Shown here piece after piece: positions 50,001-59,225 of a stretch of 64,000 bases of DNA; within the stretch, counting starts at the first letter, position 1; each line of letters begins with the position of its first letter. A program made the position numbers and the translations under genes. The stretch lies in NCBI GenBank assembly GCA_963691655.1, contig OY829326.1, positions 73,959,235 through 74,023,234 on the forward strand. The letters are read 5' to 3'. The DNA comes from Toxonevra muliebris (taxonomy: Eukaryota; Arthropoda; Insecta; Diptera; Pallopteridae). Under the pieces are notes generated by a model. That model worked only from the letters and a program-made list of their open reading frames with translations. It was not told the origin of the DNA and made no database searches.

Positions 50001-53000
50001 GATCCCGGGATCGTAGGACTGTTCGCCGCAGGACTTCCTGATCAATTTCAGTCCAGGCTTTCTTTAATGAATTTGTCAGCGACTCCAGACTGTGGTGTTG
50101 CGATGCACAAGCCTTACTCTTTAAAATACTCCAAATAGAGTAGTCCATTGGATTCAAGTCTGGGGAGTATGGTGGCCATTCTTGAGATGTTATGAATCCA
50201 GAAAAATTGTCTTTTATCCATGTTTGCGTTAATTTTGCCATGTGGGAAGGTGCAGAATCTTGCTGGAAAGTCCAGTTTTCATTTCCAAATGTATCTTGGG
50301 TCCAGGGAAGAACATGTTCATTTAAAATGCTCCAATAAACAACCTGGTCAATTTTAACACCCTCTTCAACGAATATTAGAGGGGTTCTGGCATTAGCGGA
50401 AACTCCAGCCCATACCATAACGGAAGCTGGCTTTTGAACTCGGCCAACAGTCCTATTTTGTTGCGATGATGATGTTAGCCACATTCGGTCATTTTGAACA
50501 TTGAAATGTTGTTCAACCGTGAAAATTTTTTCATCTGTAAACAAGATATTTTCAACATTTTTTAACACGGAGGAGCGTAGCAACGCCTTGCATCTTTGCA
50601 GTCGCAAATCTTTCTTTTTTTGTGTCAGATCTTGAGCTTTTCAGAGCTTGTACGGCTTAAGATTAAGCTTTGATTTTGTAATGATTCGCACTGTCTTACG
50701 GTTTACTCCCACTTCCTTAGCGATTTTTCTCATTGAGCGCCTTGGATTTCGCTTGATTCGTTTACGAATTTTTTCTGTTAAACCAGTAGTGGCAACTGTT
50801 GAAAATTTTCCCCGGTCTCTATCTCCAAAACCCCCAGTTTCATTATATCGAATAATAGCTCGGTCTACCGTACGATTTGACAAATTTAAAGCCTTTGCAA
50901 TTATAGTAGCCGTTAAAATTTGCCAAATGAAATTTCATAATTTCACGACGAGTATTTTCCTTGCCCATTTTTATGGAAATTTCAAAATGTAATAACAAAA
51001 ATTCAAATGAAATTAAAAGCAAAGCCAATGATGAATGAATTTGCTTTTTAAATTAAAGTAACGGTAAATGGCAAAGCTTGCTGCAGAGTATTAATCTTGC
51101 GTCACTTTACAATTGTCACCCTGTACACATTCTTATTCATCCCACTTACATTTTATATTCTGACAATATTGCCCCGATAACCCTCAACTTAAAAAAAAAC
51201 GTATCTATGGTCCGAAGCATAACTCTCTTTGATTGCTTTCTAAATAGGCACTTGATTTATCACGTTAGGTGTAGCCACAGCTATGGAATTTTCTGATCGC
51301 AATTGCAAATGTAGCTTTATCATCAGAAAATTTATCATGAAGGTCAGAAATTGTCCCAGTAGAAGAACTTAGTACCGCTGCTACATTCTGAGCGTTAGCA
51401 TCCATTCGAATCATCAATCGCAAATAATTACGCTGTGCATTATTACACTATAAATTATTATTATTATTTTTTAATTATTAAAGATTATTAGGATTATTTC
51501 ACTATAACTCTTTGCTAACGTTTAGATTTATTTTCTTTCTCTTTCTACTTCTTTTACTCTAACATTTCAGTTGGCTACACTACCGCCGATGTCATTTATC
51601 GCTGGAATAAAGAGCGCCCAGCTGTTGCCATTGCGGAGGATATGAAATTGTCACAATTTGATTTGGTCGATTGTCCGGCGGGAAATTTAACGGATGTTGT
51701 TTATAAAGCATCTTCTCCCACCACATATACAAAACACAATTATCATAATAACAACAAAAATAACAATAGCAAAAGTACCAAAAGCAATAAAAACAGTAAA
51801 ACTATAACAACATTTGCTGGTCCAGGAGCAAAGAAACAACATGTACGCGGTACTGGTCTACAGTTGGATAAAGGCTCACTTGGCAGTGGAAAGGGTTATG
51901 GCAAAAGTGAGAGTGCTGGTGGGGATGGTGTCAGTATTAATGTACACATTGAATCTAATAAAGCATGTAAGTGCAATATTTGTATCTAAATGTCACTTAT
52001 ACGTCATGTATACCTATAGAACTAATTTATTTTCTAAACTTTTTTTTTTGTTTAGCCGAGTACTCCATGCTCATGGTAAACTTTCATCTACAACGCCACA
52101 TGGGCAACTTTCTCATACAGGTTTACGGCCCCTGCTGTCTGCTGGTTGTACTTTCTTGGGTCTCATTCTGGTTGAATCGCGAGGCTACTGCAGATCGTGT
52201 ATCTTTGGGCATTACTACTGTTCTTACAATGACATTTCTGGGCCTGGAGGCACGTACCGATCTGCCGAAGGTCCCCTATCTTACTGCACTCGATTTCTTC
52301 GTTTTCCTGTCGTTCGCTTTTATTTTTGCAACTATTCTGCAATTTGCTGTTGTACATTATTTCACCAAATATGGTTCAGGCGAGTGTTACTTCATAATAG
52401 AGGAAATGGATTCGGACACCGAATCAGAAGCAGATGAGCGCACATTAAAAAGTGGCATTGCCTCAGAGTTCAATGTCAGCACTGATTCGAAGATTTACGA
52501 AGTGATTCCATTGTCGATGTGTGCGATTACAATGCCCAGCGGCAGCGGTCTTGGTAGTGGAAAAGAGTCTGCTAGCAGTAGTGGTATTGGAATTGGTACG
52601 AGGGCACGCAGAGGAGCTTCAACCACACGTCGTCGTTTTGGCGGTTATAATTTCAATTGTTTTGGTTGCTCGTTTCTGCGTCGTCGTAATAAAAATCGCG
52701 TTGATTTCGAAGTCTCCGACGAAGATGACGAAGAGGCGCATTTGCGAGCAGCAGAAGGTAATTGCATAAACTATGGAATTCAATTTACAATTATATTATT
52801 TACATTTTCCTTTACAGAGGCTGCTCCACGCCGTTCATCAGGCCGCAGGCGCATGTCCTATTATCGACGTGAAGAGCTCGAAGCACGCCGTAAGGGGAAA
52901 CGCACGCCACAATATAATTCCGTTTCGAAAATTGATCGCGCTTCACGTATTGTCTTTCCATTGCTCTTTCTTATCATCAACGTTTTCTACTGGTATGGCT

Positions 53001-53050
53001 ACTTATCGCGTAGCTCACGCATATTAGCAAATACGCCCGCAACTACCTGA
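35087..53050 (+). CDS. Grd: Grd: GABA/glycine-receptor-like Cys-loop channel subunit
   Basis: Seven coding exons join in phase: 35087-35384, 42089-42156, 42391-42611, 42679-42761, 51571-51966, 52056-52757 and 52818-53050 (2001 nt, 666 residues). The ATG follows an in-frame TGA at 35042. A hydrophobic stretch near residues 43-60 is the likely signal. The extracellular domain holds the 15-residue Cys loop (Cys203 to Cys217). M1 is about 374-395, M2 403-421, M3 434-457 and M4 634-652, with a long basic and Ser-rich loop between M3 and M4. Long blocks are nearly identical to Drosophila GRD, including the C-terminal [14 protein letters not shown] is known to co-assemble with LCCH3 into a GABA-gated cation channel. 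Here Ala-Asp replaces the Pro-Ala that precedes Arg403 in chloride channels, which fits. Asn/Lys/Ser-rich sequence in exon 5 is longer than I recall for Drosophila. Introns 1 and 4 (6.7 and 8.8 kb) are full of transposons. Confidence 0.95.
36728..37034 (-). mobile_element. tRNA-derived SINE, first family, full copy with 14-bp TSD
   Basis: On the minus strand the tRNA-like head has A box TAGCCTAGTGG and B box GGTTCGATTCC. A unique body follows and ends with GGCCTAAGTGTGTCTCTCGA. The exact 14-bp direct repeat GTACGAAGTAATAA at 36714-36727 and 37035-37048 is the target-site duplication. Length is 307 bp. It sits in Grd intron 1, antisense to the gene. Relatives are at 24466, 40290 and 5794. Confidence 0.9.
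37460..37960 (+). pseudogene. mariner transposase N-terminal half, pseudogene
   Basis: Plus-strand pieces match a Tc1/mariner transposase: [61 protein letters not shown], then [18 protein letters not shown] in place of the usual MDDETYVK. Frames change several times and there are stops. The C-terminal half with the remaining catalytic residues is absent. It lies in Grd intron 1. Confidence 0.75.
38717..39460 (-). mobile_element. LINE reverse transcriptase C-terminal fragment
   Basis: The minus-strand frame from 39292 to 38717 is open for 191 codons: [14 protein letters not shown], then [28 protein letters not shown] and [15 protein letters not shown]. Upstream codons to about 39460 read [17 protein letters not shown]. 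This is the region after the YxDD box of a non-LTR reverse transcriptase. The catalytic core is missing. The copy lies antisense in Grd intron 1. Confidence 0.8.
39640..39862 (-). mobile_element. tRNA-derived SINE, third family
   Basis: The minus strand shows a tRNA-like head with an A box in TAGGCTAGTGATTAG and B box GGTTCAAATCTC. The body differs from the other two SINE families and carries TGGCACCACCACTTGGCTGG. Ends are not fixed. Confidence 0.65.
40140..40275 (-). mobile_element. tRNA-derived SINE, second family (copy 2)
   Basis: The minus strand has an A-box-like TGGCTGAGTGTTAG and a B box in AGATTCGATTCCC. A TTTC-rich stretch follows, then the conserved tail TTTGGGGCTTTGGTACAAAA. It matches 16613-16745 along the body. 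Confidence 0.7.
40290..40515 (-). mobile_element. tRNA-derived SINE, first family (copy C)
   Basis: The minus strand matches the full copy at 36728-37034 along head and body: CAGTGGGTAGCGCACTAGAC in the head, GGTGGTTAATTCTCATAATC, CATATGAAGTGAATAAG-like sequence, and CACCGTTCAGAACCGACGTT in the body. The B box is mutated (GATTCCATTCCC). The distal tail is absent. Confidence 0.75.
41325..41455. repeat. Short degenerate tandem repeat (AGTATCGGTACTACAT)
   Basis: Four to five imperfect copies of a unit near CCAGTATCGG(T/C)ACTACATC, spaced by about 25-30 bp, lie in Grd intron 1. Confidence 0.6.
43392..43587. mobile_element. MITE, 196 bp, TA-flanked, 35-bp inverted ends
   Basis: The left end reads CATTAAGGTGGGCGG then AAAAAAGTTCATGTTTTT. 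The right end, inverted, reads TATTAAGATGGGTGT then the same AAAAAAGTTCATGTTTTT and GGCCCC. TA lies outside each end, as for Tc1/mariner insertions. It is in Grd intron 4, with no coding frame. Confidence 0.75.
43754..44453. mobile_element. Inverted-repeat element, 700 bp, TA target
   Basis: The ends GGGTAAGGGGAGATAAT and, inverted from the right, GGGTAAAGGGAGATGAT match closely and continue into CGTGATA. TA lies on both outer sides. The interior is AT-rich with a 20-bp T run and no transposase frame. It lies in Grd intron 4. Confidence 0.7.
44454..46333. other. Grd intron 4, no further gene seen
   Basis: A GA microsatellite lies near 44899-44914. A minus-strand frame of 104 codons at 45557-45871 has no recognised domain and is probably chance. 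Nothing else is supported. Confidence 0.4.
46444..46698. mobile_element. Nested MITE, ATATCTGTGGTCA ends
   Basis: ATATCTGTGGTCA at 46444 is matched by its exact inverse TGACCACAGATAT ending at 46698. The unit is about 255 bp inside the hAT-like element. The flanks are TA-rich, so a TA duplication is possible but not provable. Confidence 0.7.
46765..47064. mobile_element. Nested MITE, GGGCGTAC ends, TA target
   Basis: The left end CATTCGGGCGTACAAATTT and the inverted right end TATCAGGGCGTACCAATTT share GGGCGTAC and flanking bases. TA lies outside both. Interior inverted sequences (GGATCCTACCCCCC and GGGGGGTAAGCTCCA) suggest a palindromic core. It begins with a run of more than 20 T. Confidence 0.6.
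47340..49834. other. Grd intron 4, no gene seen
   Basis: Simple repeats only: a TATG/GGAT run at 48153-48178 and a 12-bp G run near 48479-48490. No coding region is supported. Confidence 0.45.
49835..51123 (-). mobile_element. Tc1/mariner DD37D (maT-like) transposon, 1.29 kb
   Basis: The terminal inverted repeats CAGGGTGGCAATCGTAAAG and, from the right, CAGGGTGACAATTGTAAAG begin about 26-bp arms. TA lies next to the right end and one base away from the left end. Between them a minus-strand transposase runs from about 50970 to 49957. It has an N-terminal helix-turn-helix ([17 protein letters not shown]), then the catalytic Asp of LFTDEKIF, the Asp of [10 protein letters not shown] and the last Asp of [14 protein letters not shown]. 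The last two are separated by 37 residues, giving DD37D. It is broken by a frameshift near 50920 and a TGA at 50641-50643. It lies antisense in Grd intron 4, 447 bp before exon 5. Confidence 0.85.
49957..50970 (-). pseudogene. DD37D transposase, two lesions
   Basis: This is the coding part of the element at 49835-51123, about 337 codons. The first codons ([18 protein letters not shown]) are one base out of frame with the following [16 protein letters not shown] separates KPYKL from [17 protein letters not shown]. The catalytic triad is intact and the last 216 codons are open, so the copy is young but cannot make full-length enzyme. Confidence 0.8.
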
Positions 53051-53502
53051 TGTTACCTTTTAGCAATTTAGATTAAGTCCTGGAAGAAATTGCAACAGAA
53101 GTAAAAAATAGAAGAAGCTGACAGTGCGACTGAGGACATATGAATGTTTTAAACGTTGAATGTTGTTGGTGGTTAATGGGCACAATTAACATATAAGCTA
53201 ATCGATCTTGCTTGATATTTATTTGAAGCTTACGCATAATCATATAATTTGTCAAATGGTAACTTTGTGTTGCATAGAGCGCGCTCTTCGATCTTCTGTT
53301 ACTAATAATTTCTTCTCGCTAAATTGCTAAATAAGATAAAAAATATGTTAACTAACTTAACTACGTTAAAAGGGCTTATAAATTAGATATAATTAAAGTA
53401 AATATTTATCAAAATTTAAAATTGCTGGCATAGTTCATTGCTTTGATGTAATGCTTAGTTGTAAATCTATTGTAAGTAAGATATCAAATAATGTTAAAAT
53501 TT

Positions 53503-53508
53503 AATAAA
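53503..53508 (+). terminator. Poly(A) signal AATAAA for Grd
   Basis: This is the clearest AATAAA downstream of the Grd stop, giving a 3' untranslated region of roughly 480 nt. Other weaker variants occur nearby. Confidence 0.5.
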
Positions 53509-53509
53509 G

Positions 53510-54363
53510 AAATTAATTCAATAATTGGGAGCGTTGGTTCCATCATTTTTTTCTCGGTTAAAGTCGCTTATTCTAACAGTTATATGGAATACAACAACAA
53601 CAAAAAGTAAGGCATAATACGCCAGCCATATTAACACAATTTAAACTTAAACGACTTTAAATGGGCAGAAAATGTTGAATCGAATGTGCCCAATGTGTTA
53701 CACATTAAGAAACATAAGTAGCTATGTGCATATTTTCTCTTTATTAATGATAGATGATGGATGCTTTGAGGTACTTGGAGCTTTTAACTTCTTAAGTACT
53801 AGTTGCAGGCTGGATCCAGCTAGATATGTATTGTATTTTTCTTCCTTTTTTTATATGTTGGAAGGTTGAATTCTTGCATAGATACCGCATAACTCCTGTT
53901 CTTCATTTATGGCATTTATTTATTCTACTACTAAATATGAAGATTATATTTTCTGAACACACCGATTTAAACCTTCATAGGTTTTTGGTGTCGTTGATTA
54001 CGAATTTTGAGATTAAATTAAAAAAAGAAAACAATTTGACGGTTATAAAAAGTCGGCCATTTTTTTTAAGTAATAAAATTTGTCATTTTATCTCGCTTCA
54101 AATGATAGTTATGAGAAAAAAATAAGTTTTGTATATAAATTGAATTCATTATGTATAGGTATAAATTGTTATCTAAAATACAGTAAAAAAATAAAACTCT
54201 GAGTATGAGAAATCTTGGGTTCGAATTTGTTATCTTATATAACTGTCGGCTACAAAAAGGCAGACATGTTTCTCATAAAGTCATCAGATTTGCGTAAACC
54301 TCTGAGTGAAGAGGTTTCATGGGTTCATGGATTCGCTAGCTGCAAATTTGAACTGAAATTTTC
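53510..54363. other. Intergenic stretch after Grd, no gene seen
   Basis: AT-rich DNA; the short frames here have no recognisable domain. Confidence 0.4.
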
Positions 54364-54367
54364 TTAA

Positions 54368-55343
54368 CCGTTATGTGGCTGATAAAAAAAAACACCTTCT
54401 GTAGGCTGATAAGGTTACCTAATATACAATATCCACCTACAATTCGATCTAATTTTAATTTAAGAAGTTAAGGCAACATTTATATCAGAATTAAACGTTT
54501 TTCAAACATGTAGTTATCAATTTTATTTTGAAATCGACATAGTCAGTTTCATGGCAATTTCCCAAATTTACCTACTTATTTTTCGCACCAATAGCCAAAA
54601 ATTGTTTAATGGCAATAGTTACTTATTTTTAAAAAATAAGCAATTTAATTTGAAGTTCCAGTGGTTGTCATTATAGTATTGTAAAAAGTTTGCTTTCAAC
54701 GAAGAAGCCACAGTTTGTTCTTATGTGCCATAGAAAAATAAAAATGCAATCCTTCTGCCTTCTATGGAAAACAATGTTAGGGGAAAACCAAAGAATATTT
54801 TATAAAACAATAAAACTAAAGGTGGCGTTGATTCGAAATTCTATTGAGCTTGTCGTTGGAAAACTCAAAACTCCAAGCAATGTTGAACCCTTACAACAAA
54901 AATGCTTCTTCATTTATAAGTCTTTATAAATGTAACAAAGAAAAACCAGAAAATCCTGCAATATTTGTTCAAATAGAGTTTGACGCGAACATTCTAGCAG
55001 CAATCCCATGTGCAACACTTGCGCCCAAACTTAAATATATTTGTATTATACAATATTTGTCACTTTTAAAATGTGTTAATTTAATCCACATTTTCATGTT
55101 TTTCTGCGATATAAACATTAAAAAAAATTTAGGTACCCGGGTACCTTATCCGCCTTTTAAGGGCTAGTTTTTAATTTTTGCTGAAAAATTATTATAAAAT
55201 AATCAAGGTAATTATAATTTTGGACTCCAAATAAAGTCTTTAGAGATGTCACGAGGACTCAGCCACGTAAAACCCATACTTCGAGAAATAATACAGTTTA
55301 AAAACCATTTAGGTACCCGGGTACCTTATCAGCCCGTTGAGGG
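54368..55343. mobile_element. TTAA-flanked element, 976 bp, with paired GGTACCCGGGTACC
   Basis: TTAA at 54364-54367 and 55344-55347 brackets ends CCGTTATGTGGCTGATAA and, inverted from the right, CCCTCAACGGGCTGATAAGG. They share the GGCTGATAA core and the CC start. The 14-bp palindrome GGTACCCGGGTACC followed by TTATC occurs twice at the right side, near 55133 and 55313. No transposase is present. The piggyBac-like assignment is moderate. Confidence 0.6.
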
Positions 55344-55699
55344 TTAAAACTGACTGAGCAAACACATCGATTTATTTACATCCGAAGCTCTCCGCAGCTG
55401 TTTGTTCGAGTATTTAATAAAAAATGTATACTAAATAATTTTATGTTATTTTTTGAACAGAAAAAAAAATGAATATAAACAGAAAACTGAAGAACAGTTA
55501 CATAACTTTTTCTGTGAGTAAAACTAATTTTCACATCGTATTTTTCTACTTTTGGGTGTAGAATTTAAAATGAGTAATTTTTTTTACAATAATATAGCTT
55601 CATTTCAATAACAAGTTGAGTAAATACATTATTAAAAGCAGTGTCTGCCGAAATCTATAACATTTTGCCATTTTTCCAGCAATTTCTGGACTCCTTGCC

Positions 55700-56340
55700 A
55701 AACAAACGTCCATCTTTCGAGGCTATAAACGAATTAATCCAATTTTGCTACATTTAACTAAAGTAAAGCGTATTCCAATAATGGTATTCTGCGTCGATAG
55801 AAATAAGTGATAGTCAAACAGGGGAAGGTATTGTGAATACAGCGGATGAGACAAAACTTCCCATTCACTATTTTTCAAATAGTTTTTAACCGGTCTAGCA
55901 ACAAGAAGCGCGTCGCATATTCTGATCGTTGATCGGCCACTGCTCTCTTCAAACGAATCAATTGTTTTCGATACAGCTCTCCAGGTTTTATCAGCTCGTA
56001 ATAGATGACATCCATCTGATCCCACCAAATACAGAGCCCGGCCAACCTCCTGGTTGGCCGGGCTTCAACGCCGGTAATAATTCGATGCAAAAAACGGCTA
56101 ATTTTATAGCGCTGAAGCAGCATCTCAGACGTATTTCGACATCTCTCGGCTTTAAGTCGTATGGCACCCATTTTTCTTCCTTTTAAATGTACCCCAATAA
56201 TTTCAGATGCTTGAGAAACTGTCAGCTCCTCTTGCATTTAACACGAGTTTTCATCGTGTAACATCTCCAGTACTTTGCCTTCGAACTTTTTCACATGGCC
56301 AGGGCATTCCTTGTCTTTCGTGCCAAAATCTCCTTAAAAC
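55700..56340 (-). pseudogene. mariner transposase pseudogene
   Basis: Minus-strand pieces match a mariner transposase in order: GHVKKFEGKVLEMLHDENSC, MQEELTVSQASEIIGVHLKG, LLQRYKISRFLHRIITG, LCIWWDQMDVIYYELIKPGE, ARPVKNYLKNSEWEVLSHPL and DYHLFLS. The first catalytic Asp, normally TGDE, is Val here (TGVE). Frames change several times and the C-terminal end is lost. No inverted repeats were identified. Confidence 0.8.
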
Positions 56341-56620
56341 TGTTTTGAATTAAAAAAGAAAAGCAAAACTTCCCGCAAATTCTATTTATTTGGCACGTAT
56401 GCTGACATGTTTGTAGCGTAAAAAGGTTATGTTATTTGGCAAATTGATACATAATCAAAACGAAAGTTATATGAGTAGCTCGAACAAGAGAGTACTTACA
56501 GTATTGCTAGAAGTGATGATGTGTTAATGTTAAATTTAACATAGCTCTATGCGATTTTAAAGACGGTAATGCAATTAGTTTCAAACGATTTTCATACGAC
56601 TGAAGGTTTAAATCCGGGTT

Positions 56621-57250
56621 TCAAGGTAAACCACGTAAACAGAAAAGTATAAATTGTTTTTGGACCGATTCTAAGGCATCTTTATGGCACTTATAATATG
56701 GACACCAAACTATTGAGGCATACTCTAATATTGGGCATACTAACGAAACAAATAATAGTTTGGTAACATATGGGTCATAAAATTCTTTCGCCCAGCGATC
56801 AATGAAACCGAGAACACTAGAAGCCTTATTAATAATTTTGCTAATGTGTGTAATAAAACAAAGCTTGGGGACCATTGTAACACCAAGATCCACAAATGCT
56901 GAAACAATTTCAAGCTTATAATTATCAATATTATAGTTAATTAATAAAGGAGGCTTACGCGAAAACATTTATTTAAATTCAGCTTAATTAAGTTTAAGCT
57001 ACACCAACTATACAGTTGATTTAAGTCATTTTGAAGTAACTTAGTGTCATCAATATTCGTCAAAGCATAAAATAATTAACACCATCAGCTTACATTAAAA
57101 TTGTACAGTGCTGAAAAATATTAGGTAAATCGTTAATGAAGAGTAAGAAGAGAATGTGACCAAGGTGATCCCTTGAGGGACGCCTGAAGTAACAAGAAAG
57201 CTATTAGATTGAACAAAACACTCTGTGTTCGATTTGCAAGGTAAGCACAA
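56621..57250 (-). mobile_element. jockey-like LINE reverse transcriptase fragment
   Basis: Minus-strand codons near 57190 read LVTSGVPQGS. After a degraded stretch covering the catalytic YxDD, the frame 56968-56621 reads SAFVDLGVTMVPKLCFITHI, SSVLGFIDRWAKEF, LVCPILEYASIVW and ESVQKQFILFCLRGLP. These are typical of the jockey group. Stops and a deletion remove the active site, so the copy is dead. Confidence 0.8.
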
Positions 57251-57257
57251 ATTCAAT

Positions 57258-58470
57258 ACAACTACAGAAGGATATATTAAAATGGAGAACGAAGACGATT
57301 CAGATAGTCAATTTTCATTGAAAAAATTAATACCGCTAAATATACAGTTTTTTCAATTCGATTTACAGTTTTTTTTAAATTTTTGGTAGAAATATACAGT
57401 TTTTGGTCGGAAAAAAGATACGAGCGTTACGTATACTACATGTAATACGTTCGGCACATATGGAAGCACAATTCTGATGTAATGATTTTTCAAAAACTCT
57501 TCATAACTTTCTTCTAAGTCATTAATTATTATATCATTTAATGTTAAAAAGTTGAAAAAAATTAATGTTTTTCAGCATTTTTGCACACCAATGCCGAACG
57601 TACTACAGAGAAATAGGGGGCAGGGGGCACAGATGGAATGGGCCCACTCATATACTCCCCTAAATTTGTATTAGAAATATTTTTGATTATTAAAGTGTTT
57701 TACATAAATTTAGAACCACAGTACATCAATATTATCAGGATTGAAGCAAATGTGGAACCATTTGGCAGAAATTGAAATGATGCAGTTCCTATTAGCATCC
57801 AATTACTGATCATATTTTCATCACCAGTAATAATACATTCACTATAATTTTAAATTTTTAATTAAATTTATAGCACTAATAACATTTATAAAAAATTACA
57901 AAGGAAAACCACAAAGACAAAAATTTTCAAACGTCAAAGTATTTAACCTTTCCGGCTTCATAAAACAATGCCCATTAAATTTTTTAGGTTCTTGAGACAA
58001 GGTTTATGCTTTTTACATCAAAATTTATCAATCCCAATTGTTTTGAAATCAATCAAAAATTTGGGAACTAGAGGGTTAAAGTAACCGAAAGAGAACGACA
58101 CCTGGAGCGATACCTGGAGACGATCTTTAGAAACCAAACATTTTTCTATGAACCTAAGCTGGAATGAAGTCAGGAAATTGGCACAAGATGAAGCCAAATG
58201 CAGACGATTCGTTGTTGCCTTTTGCTCTTCATTAGAATTATAGGAATTTAGATATGTATATATACCATGCATAACGCTCGTATCTTTTTTCGAGCCAAAA
58301 ACTGTATATTTCTACCAAAAATTTTTAAAAAACATTAATTCGATTTAAAAAAACTGTATATTTTGCGGTATCAATTTTTTGCAATAAAAATTAACAAGGA
58401 TAGCAATTAATCCATCATCTGAATCGTCTTCGTTCTCCATTTTAAGATCTCCTTCTGTAGTTGTATTGAA
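57258..58470. repeat. Large imperfect inverted repeat, arms about 180-200 bp
   Basis: The left arm (about 57252-57440) and the inverted right arm (58266-58470) share AATTCAATACAACTACAGAA, ATGGAGAACGAAGACGATTC, TTTTTGGTAGAAATATACAG and AAAAAAGATACGAGCGTTA. They differ by small deletions and substitutions. The spacer holds unrelated AT-rich DNA and a TTAA MITE end. It may be two head-to-head copies of one element. Confidence 0.75.
57950..58075. mobile_element. Truncated second copy of the CCCTCTAGTT MITE
   Basis: About 125 bp match the right side of 31146-31658 (CGGCTTCATAAAAC..GCCCATTAA, then AATCAAAAATTTGGGAACTA) and end with GAGGG then TTAA at 58076-58079. The left end is missing or too diverged to see. 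Confidence 0.7.
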
Positions 58471-58479
58471 TTTGTTCTT

Positions 58480-59039
58480 TGTGTTGACAAAGCGATTCCG
58501 GCTTTGCCATGAGGTAATTATAGAATCAACGCATGGATATTTCAAGTTACATTTGACGATCGGAATCGCCTTCAATGTTTCCACTTATATCAAAAGTATA
58601 CTCGCCACAAGTTGCCATTGTTCTCTCAGACGTTTTGCGTTGAGATTGATAAATTTTATTTATGGTCTGTAAGAATTCGGTTCTCACTCTGGTGTGCTGA
58701 CTAACATCTTCTTTTTACAGCGTAGACAGTTCCTGTACAACTTCAAGAAAGGCGATGGGTTGTGGTTTATCATCACCTTAATTTCATGACTTGGTTGGTT
58801 GATTTGTTTATTATTTGTCGATGGAATTAAATTCTTACAGACTAAAATAAAAAATTATTCTCGTTTGGGAAGCTATCGAGTTCATTAGTCGGTAAATAAC
58901 GGCAAAACATTTAAGAATAAAAGTTTTTCAGATGTGACGGATTTCTGGTTCTGTTTAGAGAAGTTTGAAGACAAATACACAGTTTACACAATTATTGAAA
59001 CGTGCCTTGCAGTATTTATTTGGTACTTATACCAAAGGC
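58480..59039. other. Intergenic stretch, no gene seen
   Basis: A minus-strand frame at 58345-58584 overlaps the inverted-repeat arm and has no recognised domain. Nothing else is supported. Confidence 0.35.
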
Positions 59040-59045
59040 TTTATT

Positions 59046-59051
59046 TTTATT
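59046..59051 (-). terminator. Poly(A) signal AATAAA for the phosphatase gene
   Basis: Two overlapping AATAAA signals on the minus strand (59040-59045 and 59046-59051) lie about 175 bp past the phosphatase stop. Confidence 0.45.
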
Positions 59052-59225
59052 TATATATATTAAAAATATAGTAAAATTACTGTTCATCCATCTCGTATTT
59101 TGTATTGAAAAAATGTGCTTTTTATTTTAAACTTAACTAACTAACATGAATATATTGGCGGTCCGAGGTAAGATTCAGTCAGTAACATGTACTTGGAAAA
59201 AAATTGAAATCCCATCTACATATCT

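Noticed and set aside
51814..52437. 207-codon plus-strand frame overlapping Grd
   Set aside because: It is an out-of-frame reading across Grd exons 5-6 and the intron between them.
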